Shown here piece after piece: positions 33,367 through 42,722 of a DNA stretch of 64,000 nt (positions within the stretch are counted from its first letter, which is position 1; each line of letters starts with the position of its first letter). The stretch is taken from NCBI GenBank assembly GCA_022818135.1, contig JAFMSR010000006.1, positions 38,549,538-38,613,537 of the forward strand, written 5' to 3'. Below the pieces are notes generated by a model. The model was not told the origin of the DNA, did not search any database, and was given only the letters and a program-made list of their open reading frames with translations. A program made the position numbers and the translations under genes. Source of the DNA: Saxidomus purpurata (taxonomy: Eukaryota > Mollusca > Bivalvia > Venerida > Veneridae).

Positions 33367-33419
33367 ATTCTGAGCGTTCACAGCGTACTGTCAAACATGA
33401 CTTCTCGGAGCTTTTGACG

Positions 33420-33600
33420 TTAGCTACAAATACAGCACAGGTGCCAGAGGGGAATAATACAGCATAGATCACAAAAGGGAATTATACAGCACCGATTCCA
33501 GAGTAGAATTATACAGCACAGATGCAAAAGGGGAATTATACAGCACAAATTCCAGACGGAAGATTATACATCATAGATTTCAGATGAGGGGCAATACAGC
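33420..33600 (+). repeat. ~35-40-bp tandem repeat, about five units
   Basis: Units follow the pattern GGGGAATTATACAGCACAGATTCCAGA with variation. Confidence 0.75.
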
Positions 33601-33765
33601 GGTGACCACACCATCCATCCAGCCACAGCCACAACAATATCAAAGGTTCCAGCAGTTTAAACAACAGTTCAAACAGCAACAGGACAGACAAGGCCACAAA
33701 ATACTGCTTAGTATTTTCTAAGAGATGCGAGCCGTTAATGCCAACACGGTCCACTTCAGTAGCCA
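33594..33765 (+). repeat. Duplicated leader segment, copy 1
   Basis: TACAGC.GTGACCACA, then CATAATACTGCTTAGTATTTTC and AGATGCGAGCCGTTAATGCCAA...TTCCACTTCA are shared, with divergence, with 36490-36625. Both copies contain an ATG in the same place of the shared block (33725 and about 36577). Copy 1 leads into the GCCAAGCA array, copy 2 into the viral gene block. Confidence 0.65.
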
Positions 33766-35408
33766 GCCAAGCCCAACCAAGCCCGCCAGCCAAGCAGCCA
33801 AGCCATCCAGACAGCCAGCCAAGCAGCCAACCCAAGCAGCCAAGCCCAGCCAAGCAGCAAAGCCCGCCAGCCAAGCAGTCAAGTCCGCCAGCCAAGCAGC
33901 CAAGACCAGCCAAGCAGCGAAGCCAGCCAGCCAAGCAGCCAGCCACGCCCAGCTAGCCAGGCCCGTCAGCCAAGCAGCCAAGCCATCCAGACAGCCAGCC
34001 AAGCAGCCAACCCAAGACCACCCAAGCAGCCAAGCCCAGCCAAGCAGCAAAGCCCGCCAGCCAAGCAGTCAAGCCCGCCAGCCAAGCAGCCAAGACCAGC
34101 CAAGCAGCGAAGCCAGCCAGCCAAGCAGCCAAACCCAGACCAGCCACGCCCAGCCAGCCAGACCCGCCAGCCAAGCAGCCAACCCAAGACCACCAAAGCA
34201 GCCAAGCCCAGCCAAGCAGCCAAGCCCAGCCAGCCAGGCCCGTCAGCCAAGCAGCCAATGCAAGACCACCAAGCAGCAAAGCCGCCCAGCCAAACAGCCA
34301 AGACCAGCCAAGCAGCGAAGCCAGCCAGCCAAGCAGCCAAACCCAGACCAGCCACGCCCAGCCAGCCAGGCCCGTCAGCCAAGCAGCCAATGCAAGACCA
34401 CCAAGCAGCAAAGCCCGCCAGCCAAGCAGTCAAGCCTGCCAGCCAAGACCAGCCAAGCAGCGAAGCCAGCCAACCAAGCAGCCAAACCCAGACCAGCCAC
34501 GCCCAGCCAGCCAGACCCGCCAGCCAAGCAGCCAACCCAAGACCACCCAAGCAGCCAAACCCAAGCCCGCTAGCAAAGTAGGCAAACCAAAACCAGCCAG
34601 GCTAAGCCCAGCCGAACAGCGAAGTGAGCCAGCCAAGCAGCCAAGCCAAGATTAGCCAAGCAGCGAAGCCAGCCAGGCAAGCAGCCAAACACAGACCAGC
34701 CAAACCAAGCAGCCAGGCTAAGCCCAGCCAAGCAGCGAAGACCAGCCAAGTCCGCCAGCCAAGCCGCCCAGCAGCCAAGCCCATCAAAGCCATCCAGCCA
34801 AGCCAACCAGCAAAGCATGCCATCCAGCCAAGCCAACCAGCCAAGCAGCCAACCCAAGACCACCCAAGCAGCCAAACCCAAGCCCGCTAGCAAAGCAGGC
34901 AAACCAAAACCAGCCAGGCTAAGCCCAGCCGAACAGCGAAGTGAGCCAGCCAAGCAGCCAAGCCAAGATTAGCCAAGCAGCGAAGCCAGCCAGGCAAGCA
35001 GCCAAACACAGACCAGCCAAACCAAGCAGCCAGGCTAAGCCCAGCCAAGCAGCGAAGACCAGCCAAGTCCGCCAGCCAAGCCGCCCAGCAGCCAAGCCCA
35101 TCAAAGCCATCCAGCCAAGCCAACCAGCAAAGCATGCCATCCAGCCAAGCCAACCAGCCAAACCAACCAGCCAAGCATGCCATCCAGCCAAGCCAAGCCA
35201 AGCCAAGCTAAGCTTTCCAGCCAAGCCAGCCAGGCAACCAGCCAGTCAAGCCAAGGCAGCTAAGCTATCCAACCAAGCCAAACCATTCAACCAAGCCATC
35301 CAGTCAGCCATGCCAGCCAGTCAAGCAGCCAGGCAGCAGCAGTTAAAGACAGAGGCAAAGACAGAGCATGAGCCTGATTCCCAGCCCGAGGTCCGGCCTA
35401 AGACATAG
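33725..35408 (+). repeat. 1.7-kb GCCAAGCAGCCAAGC-rich array with long open frames
   Basis: Sequence built almost only of AGCCA, AGCAA and CCAG blocks. A 317-bp segment (from about 34566) is duplicated in tandem at about 34883. Because the blocks lack stop triplets, several plus and minus frames are open. The longest plus frame beginning with the duplicated leader (33725-34573, 282 codons) would give a Lys/Pro/Ala/Ser/Gln-only disordered protein, and another open stretch runs at 34941-35408. Coding status cannot be settled from the sequence; no homology is recognised. The array occupies the part of the element where a polymerase gene might have been expected. Confidence 0.8.
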
Positions 35409-36489
35409 TCCAAGAGGAAAGAAGGCCGCACCCCCTTGTTTGAGATAGAGCCACCTATAAGCCACTAGTCTCGAAAGTTCAAAACCCAGAATCAAGTGTA
35501 TGATGTTATGTTTTTAGAAATACAGTCGTCTTTTTGAGTCCACACATGTCCTACTTTTAAGCAGTTTTTATGCATTTTGAACCAGTTTTTGACAAAGCTC
35601 CACGGCTTTCTCGTGAAAGCTGAAATTGCGTTTCTGCATGTTTTCAATGCGCGTACGTTTATACTTTCTTGTCCTATAAGGAATTATTTTTTTTGTTTAA
35701 ATATTCTTTTAATCTTAAACCCGGAAAATTTAAAACAGGCTAAATTTCTAATCCTACATGCATTCAATGCGCATCTGTACAGTTGTTCTTGTGAAACAGA
35801 TTTTTTTATCTATAAGCGTTTTTGAAATTCAATCGCTCGAAGTTGGTCAGTCGAAACGGCATGCAAGATTTAAACCCAGTTCCGTTTACGTGAAAATACA
35901 ACAGCCTGAACATATCTTTTTATAGCATATTTGAAAGTTTAAAAAGTCAAATGCCCTTCGCGGACAGAAACAGAACCAACCTTTCATTGCGTACTCCAAG
36001 ATTTATCCTTTAATCATTTATGTTTTAACAACGTTTTAATTACACATTTGAAAAAAGGAAAATAGAATTGATGATGTCAAATAAATGTTACGCAATGTGT
36101 TTCTCGGAAAACGAGTAGCTCGCGCGATGTACAGTAAAACTTCGATAGCTTAAAGTCGAACGGGTCAAAATACGAACATATTTAATTTTATTTTAAATTG
36201 TTTAAAAATGTAATTAATGCAATATTAGTTGTATTTCTTCACACACAAAAAACATAGAACTCGTAAACTGATTTTATCGTAACTTTCGTCTAATTGAATC
36301 ATGATGGAAAAATGTCAGTTGAAATAACCCACGCATTTCTATGCCGGAGGGGTCTTGAAAGAGCCGGCCCATGCATCACGGGTTACACGTGAGTATTCAG
36401 CAGATGACCCGCCTCAAACGAAGTGTCGTTACCATTGAGAACACTGAAGACAGTAGAGTGTGTTTGGCATATATTCCAGATAAGGGTCT
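35409..36489. other. Polinton spacer with two degenerate direct repeats
   Basis: Two ~115-bp units around TTTCTGCATGTTTTCAATGCGC and TCCTACATGCATTCAATGCGC are at 35580-35830. The stretch 36096-36165 matches 33008-33070. No gene is recognised. Confidence 0.5.
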
Positions 36490-36640
36490 ATACAGCCGTG
36501 ACCACAACATTTTAAATTTATTGCAGCAGTAGCATGGCATGTAAGACCACATAATACTGCTTAGTATTTTCAAAGTGATGCAAGCCTTTAAAGCCAATAT
36601 GTTCCACTTCAATTTCAACATGGTCAACATGGATACGTCG
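36490..36640 (+). repeat. Duplicated leader segment, copy 2
   Basis: Counterpart of 33594-33765; see there. A short frame from about 36577 on the plus strand closes within ~40 codons. Minus-strand frames through both copies share a TKQY core, but neither is long enough to call a gene. Confidence 0.6.
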
Positions 36641-36749
36641 GTACAAAAAGAACTGCTGAGTCTCCTTACAAGTGTCGTCCCAACTGATGTCGAGTAGAGG
36701 CACTCACGCCTTTTTATAAACAGAGAAGGGTATTTCCCCTGGAAGAGTG

Positions 36750-36786
36750 TATAAAAGAGAGCGTATCTTGTGCTAGTCGTCAGTTG
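36750..36786 (+). promoter_or_regulatory. TATA box and initiator ahead of the viral gene block
   Basis: TATAAAAG at 36750-36757 lies 32 bases before the A of a TCAGTT initiator-like motif (36780-36785), the classic spacing of an RNA polymerase II core promoter. The likely transcript leader contains CAGACAGCC-type direct repeats and a 21-codon open frame with a Ser-rich run (36854-36919) before the first large gene. Confidence 0.6.
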
Positions 36787-36967
36787 TCATCAGACAGCCG
36801 TCAGACGTACCCAGTTATCAGAAGTACCCAGTCATCAGACAGCCATCAGACCTATGGAACTGGTACCTTACTCAGACACCAGCAGCAGTAGTAGCAGCAG
36901 TGGTAGTGGAGGACTATAAGACGGTGCCTTACGGTTACGCTCACAATTCCTAGGGAGGAGGATAACC

Positions 36968-37354
36968 ATGGCAGACGTATTACCTCCAGCTCTAGCACAG
37001 CGAGTGTTTCTTAATTTTATAGAAGAACCATGGATCTCTTTGGAACACATCATAGACTTTGAACTGTATAGAGCCGCATTGAGTTTTGTGTCGTCACGGG
37101 AATGCACCTTATCAGAGATGTTTGTACCCTTTAAAAGGGCCGTGACCACGGCAGTGGCGAACGGGGGAGTTCAACTTAATATGGAGGTCATTAATCTGAC
37201 GGCATGGAGGTTGTATGTCGTCCATAACCCTCTCGTACAAGCGTGTCTCAAGGACTGGAACAAAGGAGGACAATGCTATTCACGCCTCTGGTCATTTGAT
37301 GTTTTTGAAAGCCATTCAACGTCATGGCTGGGACAGGTATGTGGTGCAGCGTGA
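36968..37354 (+). CDS. Polinton hypothetical protein, 128 aa
   Basis: The ATG follows GATAACC closely and is the first substantial frame after the core promoter. The product is a mixed helical protein without signal peptide, membrane segment or metal-binding motif that I can recognise. It shows no clear resemblance to the known Polinton core genes. Being the promoter-proximal gene of the block, it may be a lineage-specific early or regulatory protein; this is inference only. Confidence 0.55.
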   Translation: MADVLPPALAQRVFLNFIEEPWISLEHIIDFELYRAALSFVSSRECTLSEMFVPFKRAVTTAVANGGVQLNMEVINLTAWRLYVVHNPLVQACLKDWNKGGQCYSRLWSFDVFESHSTSWLGQVCGAA

Positions 37355-37429
37355 GCACCTGACTCAACAGAGATAAAAATGGATCCAGTGGTGTTATGAT
37401 ATAGATAGTAGTACTTTCATTTCGCCGTC

Positions 37430-37690
37430 ATGGAGCAGAGAAGCAGACGCTTTTTTGACATGAAGCAGCGCAGAAGCAGACGCGTTTTCGAGGTGCCTGT
37501 CTACAGAAGAGTATTGATCTATGCTTTTAAAATGATAACACTCGCACAACACCGTCTCAGCGTGGATTATATTTCGTGGCTATTGAGAACTGAAAAAATG
37601 CGGACAGACTTTCAGGAAGCCTTTCGCTATATTCAAGTCTGTGACATGTGTGTGCATCGATATATTTTACCTTGGACGGAGAAAGAGTGA
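37430..37690 (+). CDS. Polinton hypothetical basic protein, 86 aa
   Basis: It has an Arg-rich N-terminus (two RRSRR-like runs), a helical middle and a C-terminal CDMC pair. It lies 75 bp after the previous frame. A short AT-rich stretch with repeated GTTACACT/GATGTTACAAA follows before the ATPase. Not recognised; possibly nucleic-acid-binding by charge. Confidence 0.45.
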   Translation: MEQRSRRFFDMKQRRSRRVFEVPVYRRVLIYAFKMITLAQHRLSVDYISWLLRTEKMRTDFQEAFRYIQVCDMCVHRYILPWTEKE

Positions 37691-37922
37691 ATCAATGTAG
37701 TCGTGGATAACTCGGCAGTGATTGCATTTTTGACAAGGATACAGACTTTAAAAAACAAAACAATGTGATGATGTTACACTGTTACACTGTTACACATGTT
37801 ACAAAGATGTTACAAAGATGTTTTTAAAGATGTTACTTAGGTTTACTTCTTTTTTTCATGTGACACATGAAAATAAAAAAGCGATCCAAAGCCATTGGAT
37901 TGTCATTATACTTTTGTCCCTC

Positions 37923-38563
37923 ATGGAGAGCGCATTACTGTTTCAACACCCTTGTAATATTTTTATTTCAGGCCCTAGTGGGTCGGGAAAAACCCAATTT
38001 GTGAAACGGTTACTGGACTACAAGGAAGATCTATTTGATATCATTCCTGAGCAAGTGGTCTGGTGTTACAAAGAATGGCAATCCGAGTACGCTCTGCTGC
38101 ACCTTTAATCAAATTTATCGAAGGCATTCCTGATGACGAAGAAGACCTGGTGAGTGATGTTTCGGTGCCTCATTTGATTGTCTTTGACGATATGCTAGGC
38201 GATAAGGATGAAGAAAAAATCAAGCTGTGGTTCACACGAAAAGGACATCATCGGAATGCAAGTGTGATTTATATCACACAAAACATGTTTCAACAATCGA
38301 AAGCCAGCCGTACTCTGAGTTTGAATGCCCATTATATGATTTTGTTTCAAAACACCAGAGACAAAGGTCAGATCAAAACGTTAGAGCGTCAGATTCAGTT
38401 ACCCCATTTACTTGCGGCCTACCAAGATGCTATTTCGAGACCTCATGGATATTTACTGATTGATTTTCATCCTAAAACACCTGATTCCTATCGGCTACGC
38501 ACTGACCTCTTTCATCATTGGAGGACAGGGGAGGAGCATGGACCTGTGGTGTACACAGGATAA
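37923..38563 (+). pseudogene. Genome-packaging ATPase (FtsK/HerA, A32-like), frameshifted
   Basis: The ATG at 37923 places the Walker A motif GPSGSGKT at residues 17-24, the normal position in Polinton packaging ATPases; the frame also extends upstream to 37818 through unlikely sequence. The Walker B motif LIVFDDM is at 38174-38194, and a VIYITQN strand (sensor-like) follows. Walker A and Walker B are in different frames: the first frame closes at 38108, and the second is open from before 38063 to 38563, so one frame change lies around 38080-38105. Two-part length (~215 codons) is normal for the family. In intact elements this enzyme drives DNA into the capsid. Confidence 0.88.
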
Positions 38564-38609
38564 AAAGGGGTGGACTGACATTCCATGGGTCATTCGTATC
38601 TGACTTGCC

Positions 38610-38906
38610 ATGATGTACACACCAAGAGCTATCATTGAAAAATTGGAAGCACTCAGTCTGCAGAAGACCGCAGCCCGACAACAGTTACTGAAAGCTGGCT
38701 TAGAAGAAATGATCCGATGGTTTACCCTGGCAGCCAGAGTGATTATGCAAAAGAAGATTCACTTGCCAAAACAAACGATGAACTTTATGGAAAAACATCG
38801 GGAGGCTATCACACAGTTAGCCGATAATCAGGTGGATGCCAATACAAAACGTCAACTCATTTTGAAACCGGGTGGTAGTGGGTTTCTTGGTGGGGTAATT
38901 ATTTGA
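38610..38906 (+). CDS. Small Polinton protein with C-terminal GG-hydrophobic motif, 98 aa
   Basis: It has a helical N-terminal region and a C-terminus reading KRQLILKPGGSGFLGGV. The C-terminal pattern (basic residues, hydrophobic pair, GG, F-L) resembles that of the 131-residue protein at 39323-39718 and small virion-associated proteins of other Polintons/adintoviruses. It is probably a minor structural or membrane-active protein; function is inferred from pattern and position. Confidence 0.6.
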   Translation: MMYTPRAIIEKLEALSLQKTAARQQLLKAGLEEMIRWFTLAARVIMQKKIHLPKQTMNFMEKHREAITQLADNQVDANTKRQLILKPGGSGFLGGVII

Positions 38907-38936
38907 AGTTTATTACGCTGGGATGGACAGAAAACC

Positions 38937-39215
38937 GTGAGAAACTTTGGGAAGAAAATTCAAAAGAAAAATTCAAAGAAAAAAGCCTCTCCGAAGAAAA
39001 GACCATCTCTGAAAAAAGAGAAAAAGTCGAAAAAGATAGATGATCGATTTGTGACCCGACGTCGAAAGAAAAAGGTACAGAGACTCTCGCCGACCCCTTC
39101 ATCCTCTCCAACGATGAGAACCCCCATGAGAACACCCTTAGGAACACCCATTAGGACACCTATGAGAACACCCTTGGATATGGCTCGATTTTCACCTCTC
39201 ATCCATGGTTTTTAG
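38937..39215 (+). CDS. Strongly basic protein with RTP repeats, 92 aa
   Basis: The N-terminal half is almost continuous Lys/Arg (KKNSKKKASPKKRPSLKK), and the C-terminal half contains five RTP-type repeats (MRTPMRTPLGTPIRTPMRTP). Composition fits a DNA-condensing core protein, comparable in role to adenovirus core proteins. There is no in-frame ATG: the frame begins with GTG at 38937, while an ATG 14 bases upstream (38923) is in another frame and closes after five codons. The start is therefore probably disrupted by a small indel. Confidence 0.6.
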   Translation: MRNFGKKIQKKNSKKKASPKKRPSLKKEKKSKKIDDRFVTRRRKKKVQRLSPTPSSSPTMRTPMRTPLGTPIRTPMRTPLDMARFSPLIHGF

Positions 39216-39322
39216 GACAATCTGAATGCCAAATCAATCAGTGCGATCTCCAAAAGCTGTATTGTTTAAAACAGTGGTTCACATCAACCTGGGCTTCATT
39301 TGGACGTTAGCCTCGGAGCAAG

Positions 39323-39718
39323 ATGGTCAGCAGCAGAAAAACAAAGATCACCAAACGCAAAGAACCGTTGATTAAAAAACACGGTACCATGGTATTGGCG
39401 CTCGGACAAGCCTCTGCTCCCTTACGAAAGAAGATTCTGAAAGAAGCACCCAGGGAGTTGATCCATTGCGTCGCAGAGTGTTGTCACAATGTTTTAAAAG
39501 GCAATGTACCCCTGTCAGAAGCTCAGAAACGCCAGTTACACCCCAAGCGTCAACAACTCCGTCTGATAGCGGACAAAAAAGTATCGATTCAAAAGAAAAA
39601 GAGGGTGCTGAATCAACAAGGAGGATTTTTACCCTTACTAAGCATTTTAGCTCCTGCTTTGGCTCCTGCTTTAGCACCTGTCGTAGGTAAGGTCATACAA
39701 GGACTCCTACCTATTTAA
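39323..39718 (+). CDS. Basic virion-type protein with hydrophobic C-terminus, 131 aa
   Basis: The N-terminus is Lys-rich, the middle helical (APRELIHCVAECCHNVLKG), and residues ~95-131 read KKKRVLNQQGGFLPLL followed by an Ala/Leu/Pro-rich membrane-active-looking segment. This C-terminal signature is recurrent in Polinton/adintovirus genomes, where a role like the adenovirus X/mu or VI proteins has been suggested. The stop is followed after 7 bp by the next start. The precise function is unknown. Confidence 0.7.
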   Translation: MVSSRKTKITKRKEPLIKKHGTMVLALGQASAPLRKKILKEAPRELIHCVAECCHNVLKGNVPLSEAQKRQLHPKRQQLRLIADKKVSIQKKKRVLNQQGGFLPLLSILAPALAPALAPVVGKVIQGLLPI

Positions 39719-39725
39719 AACAAAT

Positions 39726-40490
39726 ATGAAGAAGATGGTCATTCTTCCCTACAAAATGTTAGAAGAGATACAGCAAAGAAAAGCAGAGCCACCACGGCCA
39801 CGACTCCCACCTAGCCCCCAGGTAGTGCACACCGTGGATTTACAGAAAGAGATTCAGTCTGTACTACAGAGGGATGACCTGTCGGAGTCAGAGAAAGCTC
39901 AGCTGTATGGGGAAACGTTACAGAAATTTCAGAGGGCTCATAAGAAAGCCATACAGCCTCAGAGTTCGACTCTTACAACAACAGCAGCAGCAACAGCAGC
40001 AGCTGCAGCACCACCAGCACCACCGACTACAGAAGAAGAAGAAGACCCCACCACGATTCAAAATCGTATCATGACCAGCGTACCCGTCACGATGCAACGA
40101 AAAGCTAAATTACTTCTACATCTGCTTAAGAGTCATCCCAACATGGGTTGGGACCGTCAGGGTGTGTTGCAATACCAAAATACACCCGTGGTAGGATCTA
40201 ATGTCATTGATTTGGTCAATGATGTGCTACGCTATCGTAAAGGTTCGAAACCCAAAGGATGGGAAAAGTTTGCTCAGGGGCTCAAAGAGATCAATGTTCC
40301 CCAGGAAGTCGTGGGTAACAAGGAGCGATGGGGTTGGATACAGAGATCAGGCGCCACCAATGAGGACAATTGGGAGGCGGAGGCAGATGAACCAGACTTC
40401 TCACTGATGACACCGCCTCAAACGGTCAAGAGACGACAGTATAAAACCAAGACCTCCACACCTTTGATCTCAGACTGGGAAGCTTGGTGA
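39726..40490 (+). CDS. Polinton conserved protein, 254 aa, unknown function
   Basis: The N-terminal region is helical and proline-rich, a low-complexity linker (Thr/Ala/Pro then acidic) spans residues ~80-110, and a folded C-terminal domain contains QRKAKLLLHLLKSHP, a hydrophobic VVGSNVIDLVNDVLRY segment and a KPKGWEKF motif. Proteins with this C-terminal pattern (a short 'LL.. L.....I.W...G.......I.GSNI.DL' module) occur next to integrase and capsid genes in invertebrate Polintons, from memory. The TGA stop overlaps by one base the first ATG of the integrase gene. Possibly a structural protein; not assigned. Confidence 0.65.
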   Translation: MKKMVILPYKMLEEIQQRKAEPPRPRLPPSPQVVHTVDLQKEIQSVLQRDDLSESEKAQLYGETLQKFQRAHKKAIQPQSSTLTTTAAATAAAAAPPAPPTTEEEEDPTTIQNRIMTSVPVTMQRKAKLLLHLLKSHPNMGWDRQGVLQYQNTPVVGSNVIDLVNDVLRYRKGSKPKGWEKFAQGLKEINVPQEVVGNKERWGWIQRSGATNEDNWEAEADEPDFSLMTPPQTVKRRQYKTKTSTPLISDWEAW

Positions 40491-41568
40491 TGAAAATGAA
40501 ACGGGAGGATCAACTTCACCGCATTTACTATGATGTTAACATCCAGCTGCTTTTTCGGGGATAGGTGCCTTGTACAAAGCAGCTCGAAAACAGGACAAAT
40601 CTATCACCCTGAAACAAGTCCAGTCCTGGTTACAGCGACAGAAAACTTACACGTTGCACAAACCAATTCGTCGTAAATTTGCAAGAAGAAAAACAGTGGT
40701 GGGAGGCATTGATCATCAGTGGCAAGCGGATTTAGCCGATTTACAGTCACTCAAGAAAGACAATGATCAGTATCGGTATTTACTCTGTGTCATTGATGTG
40801 TTTTCAAAATATGCCTGGGTAGTCCCTCTGTACAACAAAACAGGACAGAGTTTAATCAAAGCTTTCAAGTTCATCTTGAAAGAGCGAATACCACAGGCAC
40901 TGCAAACGGATAAAGGATCTGAATTCAAAAACAAAGAGTTTCAATCCTTTTTAAAAACAAAGGACATTCACTTCTTCACCACTGAGAATCCAGAGACGAA
41001 AGCCAGTATAGTGGAACGATTTCAACGCACCTTGAAAACACGGATGTGGAAATATTTTACGCATAAGAAGACCCGGAGGTACATTGATGTGTTGCAAGAT
41101 TTGGTGCATGCTTACAATCACAGTTTCCATCGAAGCATTCAGACCACCCCGGCTTCGGTTACGACACAACAGGAGCCCGAAATTACCCAACACCTGTATG
41201 GATCCAAGACACGCAAAGCTAAACTCTCGGTCGACGTGGGAGATTTAGTGCGTATCAACAAGACCAAACGAACATTTGACAAAGGGTATCTACCCAACTG
41301 GACCACCGAGTTCTTTAAAATTATTCACATTCGTCACAGCTCACCACCTACAGTACAGCTCGAAGATCTTGCCGGAGAACGTATTGAAGGCTCTTTCTAC
41401 CTGCCTGAAATTCAGCCGATAAAAGACTCGGGCATTTATGAAATTGAATCAGATATCGGACGACGCTCTAGGAAAGAAGGCAGAAAAACAATCAAGGAAA
41501 TCAAAGTGCATTGGGAAGGCTATCCAAAGAAATTTGACAGCTGGATTCCAGAATCCTATCTGATATAA
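40490..41568 (+). pseudogene. Polinton integrase with C-terminal chromodomain, frameshift near the N-terminus
   Basis: The main frame (continuous to 41568) contains an rve-type catalytic core: D54 in WQAD, D114 in LQTDKGSEF and E149 in KASIVERF, counted from the codon at 40570, giving D-D-34-E spacing. The last ~40 residues have the chromodomain signature (IKVHWEGYPKKFDSWIPE). The family inserts the linear element DNA and makes 6-bp duplications, consistent with both insertions in this window. The likely start codons (40490, 40496) are in a different frame, which ends in TAG after about 25 codons near 40564, so a one-base change near 40540-40548 interrupts the N-terminal region while the catalytic core is intact. 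Confidence 0.9.
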
Positions 41569-41571
41569 AAC

Positions 41572-41871
41572 ATGTCTCAGACATCGGATACGTTCAGTAG
41601 TGTGGAAGTGCAAGAAGAGAACACAGGCTCCGCCACCACCACCACCGTCAACAATAACAACAACAGCAGCACGAGAGCAGCGAAAAACAGAATCACTTTC
41701 TTTTCACAAATTATTGTGATTTATGCTATCATCGGTGTTGCCATTTTTCATCTGAGTTTTCAGTCGCCGGACAAAGAATTGTGGCTCGTGTTGTTAAGTA
41801 GCTCTCTGGGTTACATTCTACCGACACCAGGTTTGAAGTTTGTGAAACCCCCAAAGACGCTCGGATCATGA
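41572..41871 (+). CDS. Small Polinton membrane protein, 99 aa
   Basis: An N-terminal Ser/Thr/Asn-rich region is followed by two hydrophobic segments (FFSQIIVIYAIIGVAIFHLS and LWLVLLSSSLGYILP). Small two-helix proteins ending in S-S-x-GY(I/L)LP-x-P are regular neighbours of the penton-like gene in animal Polintons. The stop overlaps the next start (ATGA). Membrane location is predicted; function unknown. Confidence 0.7.
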   Translation: MSQTSDTFSSVEVQEENTGSATTTTVNNNNNSSTRAAKNRITFFSQIIVIYAIIGVAIFHLSFQSPDKELWLVLLSSSLGYILPTPGLKFVKPPKTLGS

Positions 41872-42722
41872 ATTCGTTTTACATCACCGTGCTCAGTGAC
41901 AGTTCCATGACTTTGTTTCCTCGCAATACGCAAAGTGAGTTTCGTACCAAATTGATGAAACCTATGGAACTCAATAAAGAGGAGTGGGAAATGGCTCTCG
42001 TCGAACTCATCATTCCCTCTCAAATTGTGAACATCACCGAACAGGAAGCGCATTTTGATATCATCACGGTGGATCCAAGTTTAGGTAAAGAGTTTGCAAA
42101 AGTGATCAACAAATGCCAAAAACAAGCGAGTCAGTATATTGTGTCGCTCTGTTTCAAAGCCGGAGTGTATGCAACCCCCGCTCACTTGCTGGAGGAAATC
42201 GACCAGGCCATTCAACAGACACTGGGAGAGTTGTTTCATCAAAAAGGAATCGTGTTTCATCTCGCCTATTCCAAAGGAACGCAACGTGTGAAATTCAATG
42301 ATGAAAGTCAAAAGAAGCAAATTGGAGTCCTCTTTCACCCGAATCTCGCTCTCAAGTTAGGAGCAAAAACCAACGACTCGTCGGATATCTTCCCGCAACA
42401 TCCTGATCCTTTTCCCTACGGGGTGGATCTCAATGTCGGATGCAATCATTTGTTTATTTATTCGGATCTGGCCGAATATACCCTCGTTGGAGACATCGAA
42501 GCCCCACTGTTAAGAGTCGTGCCGTTCACAGGAGGAAAAGGAGGTCGCGGTAACCACCATCATCAAGAATTTGTCAACCTGCATTACGTCCCCATTGCCA
42601 AGTCCAAGTTTGATGAAATCGGTATCAATATAAGGAGCGATTTGGGACAACTGGTTCAGTTCGTCAGTGGCAAGTCAATGGTCAAGTTGCACTTTAGAAA
42701 AAAGTCAACCCTACCTTTCTAA
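41868..42722 (+). CDS. Penton-like minor capsid protein, 284 aa
   Basis: The product begins FYITVLSDSSMTLFPRNT, continues with a W-E-x-A-L-V-E-L strand motif, and ends in a NLHYVPIAKSKFDEIGINI...VKLHFRKK segment, the pattern of the minor capsid (penton) protein encoded upstream of the major capsid gene in Polintons and adintoviruses. The predicted fold is a single jelly roll plus extension (from family knowledge). It would form the five-fold vertices of the capsid. The reading frame is intact, and the stop is immediately followed by the next ATG. Confidence 0.8.
   Translation: MNSFYITVLSDSSMTLFPRNTQSEFRTKLMKPMELNKEEWEMALVELIIPSQIVNITEQEAHFDIITVDPSLGKEFAKVINKCQKQASQYIVSLCFKAGVYATPAHLLEEIDQAIQQTLGELFHQKGIVFHLAYSKGTQRVKFNDESQKKQIGVLFHPNLALKLGAKTNDSSDIFPQHPDPFPYGVDLNVGCNHLFIYSDLAEYTLVGDIEAPLLRVVPFTGGKGGRGNHHHQEFVNLHYVPIAKSKFDEIGINIRSDLGQLVQFVSGKSMVKLHFRKKSTLPF

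Noticed and set aside
33536..35224. Long minus-strand frames rich in Trp, Leu, Gly and Ala across the Polinton array
   Set aside because: They are complements of the stop-poor AGCCA/AGCAA blocks; several frames are open at once, which is expected from composition and not from coding.
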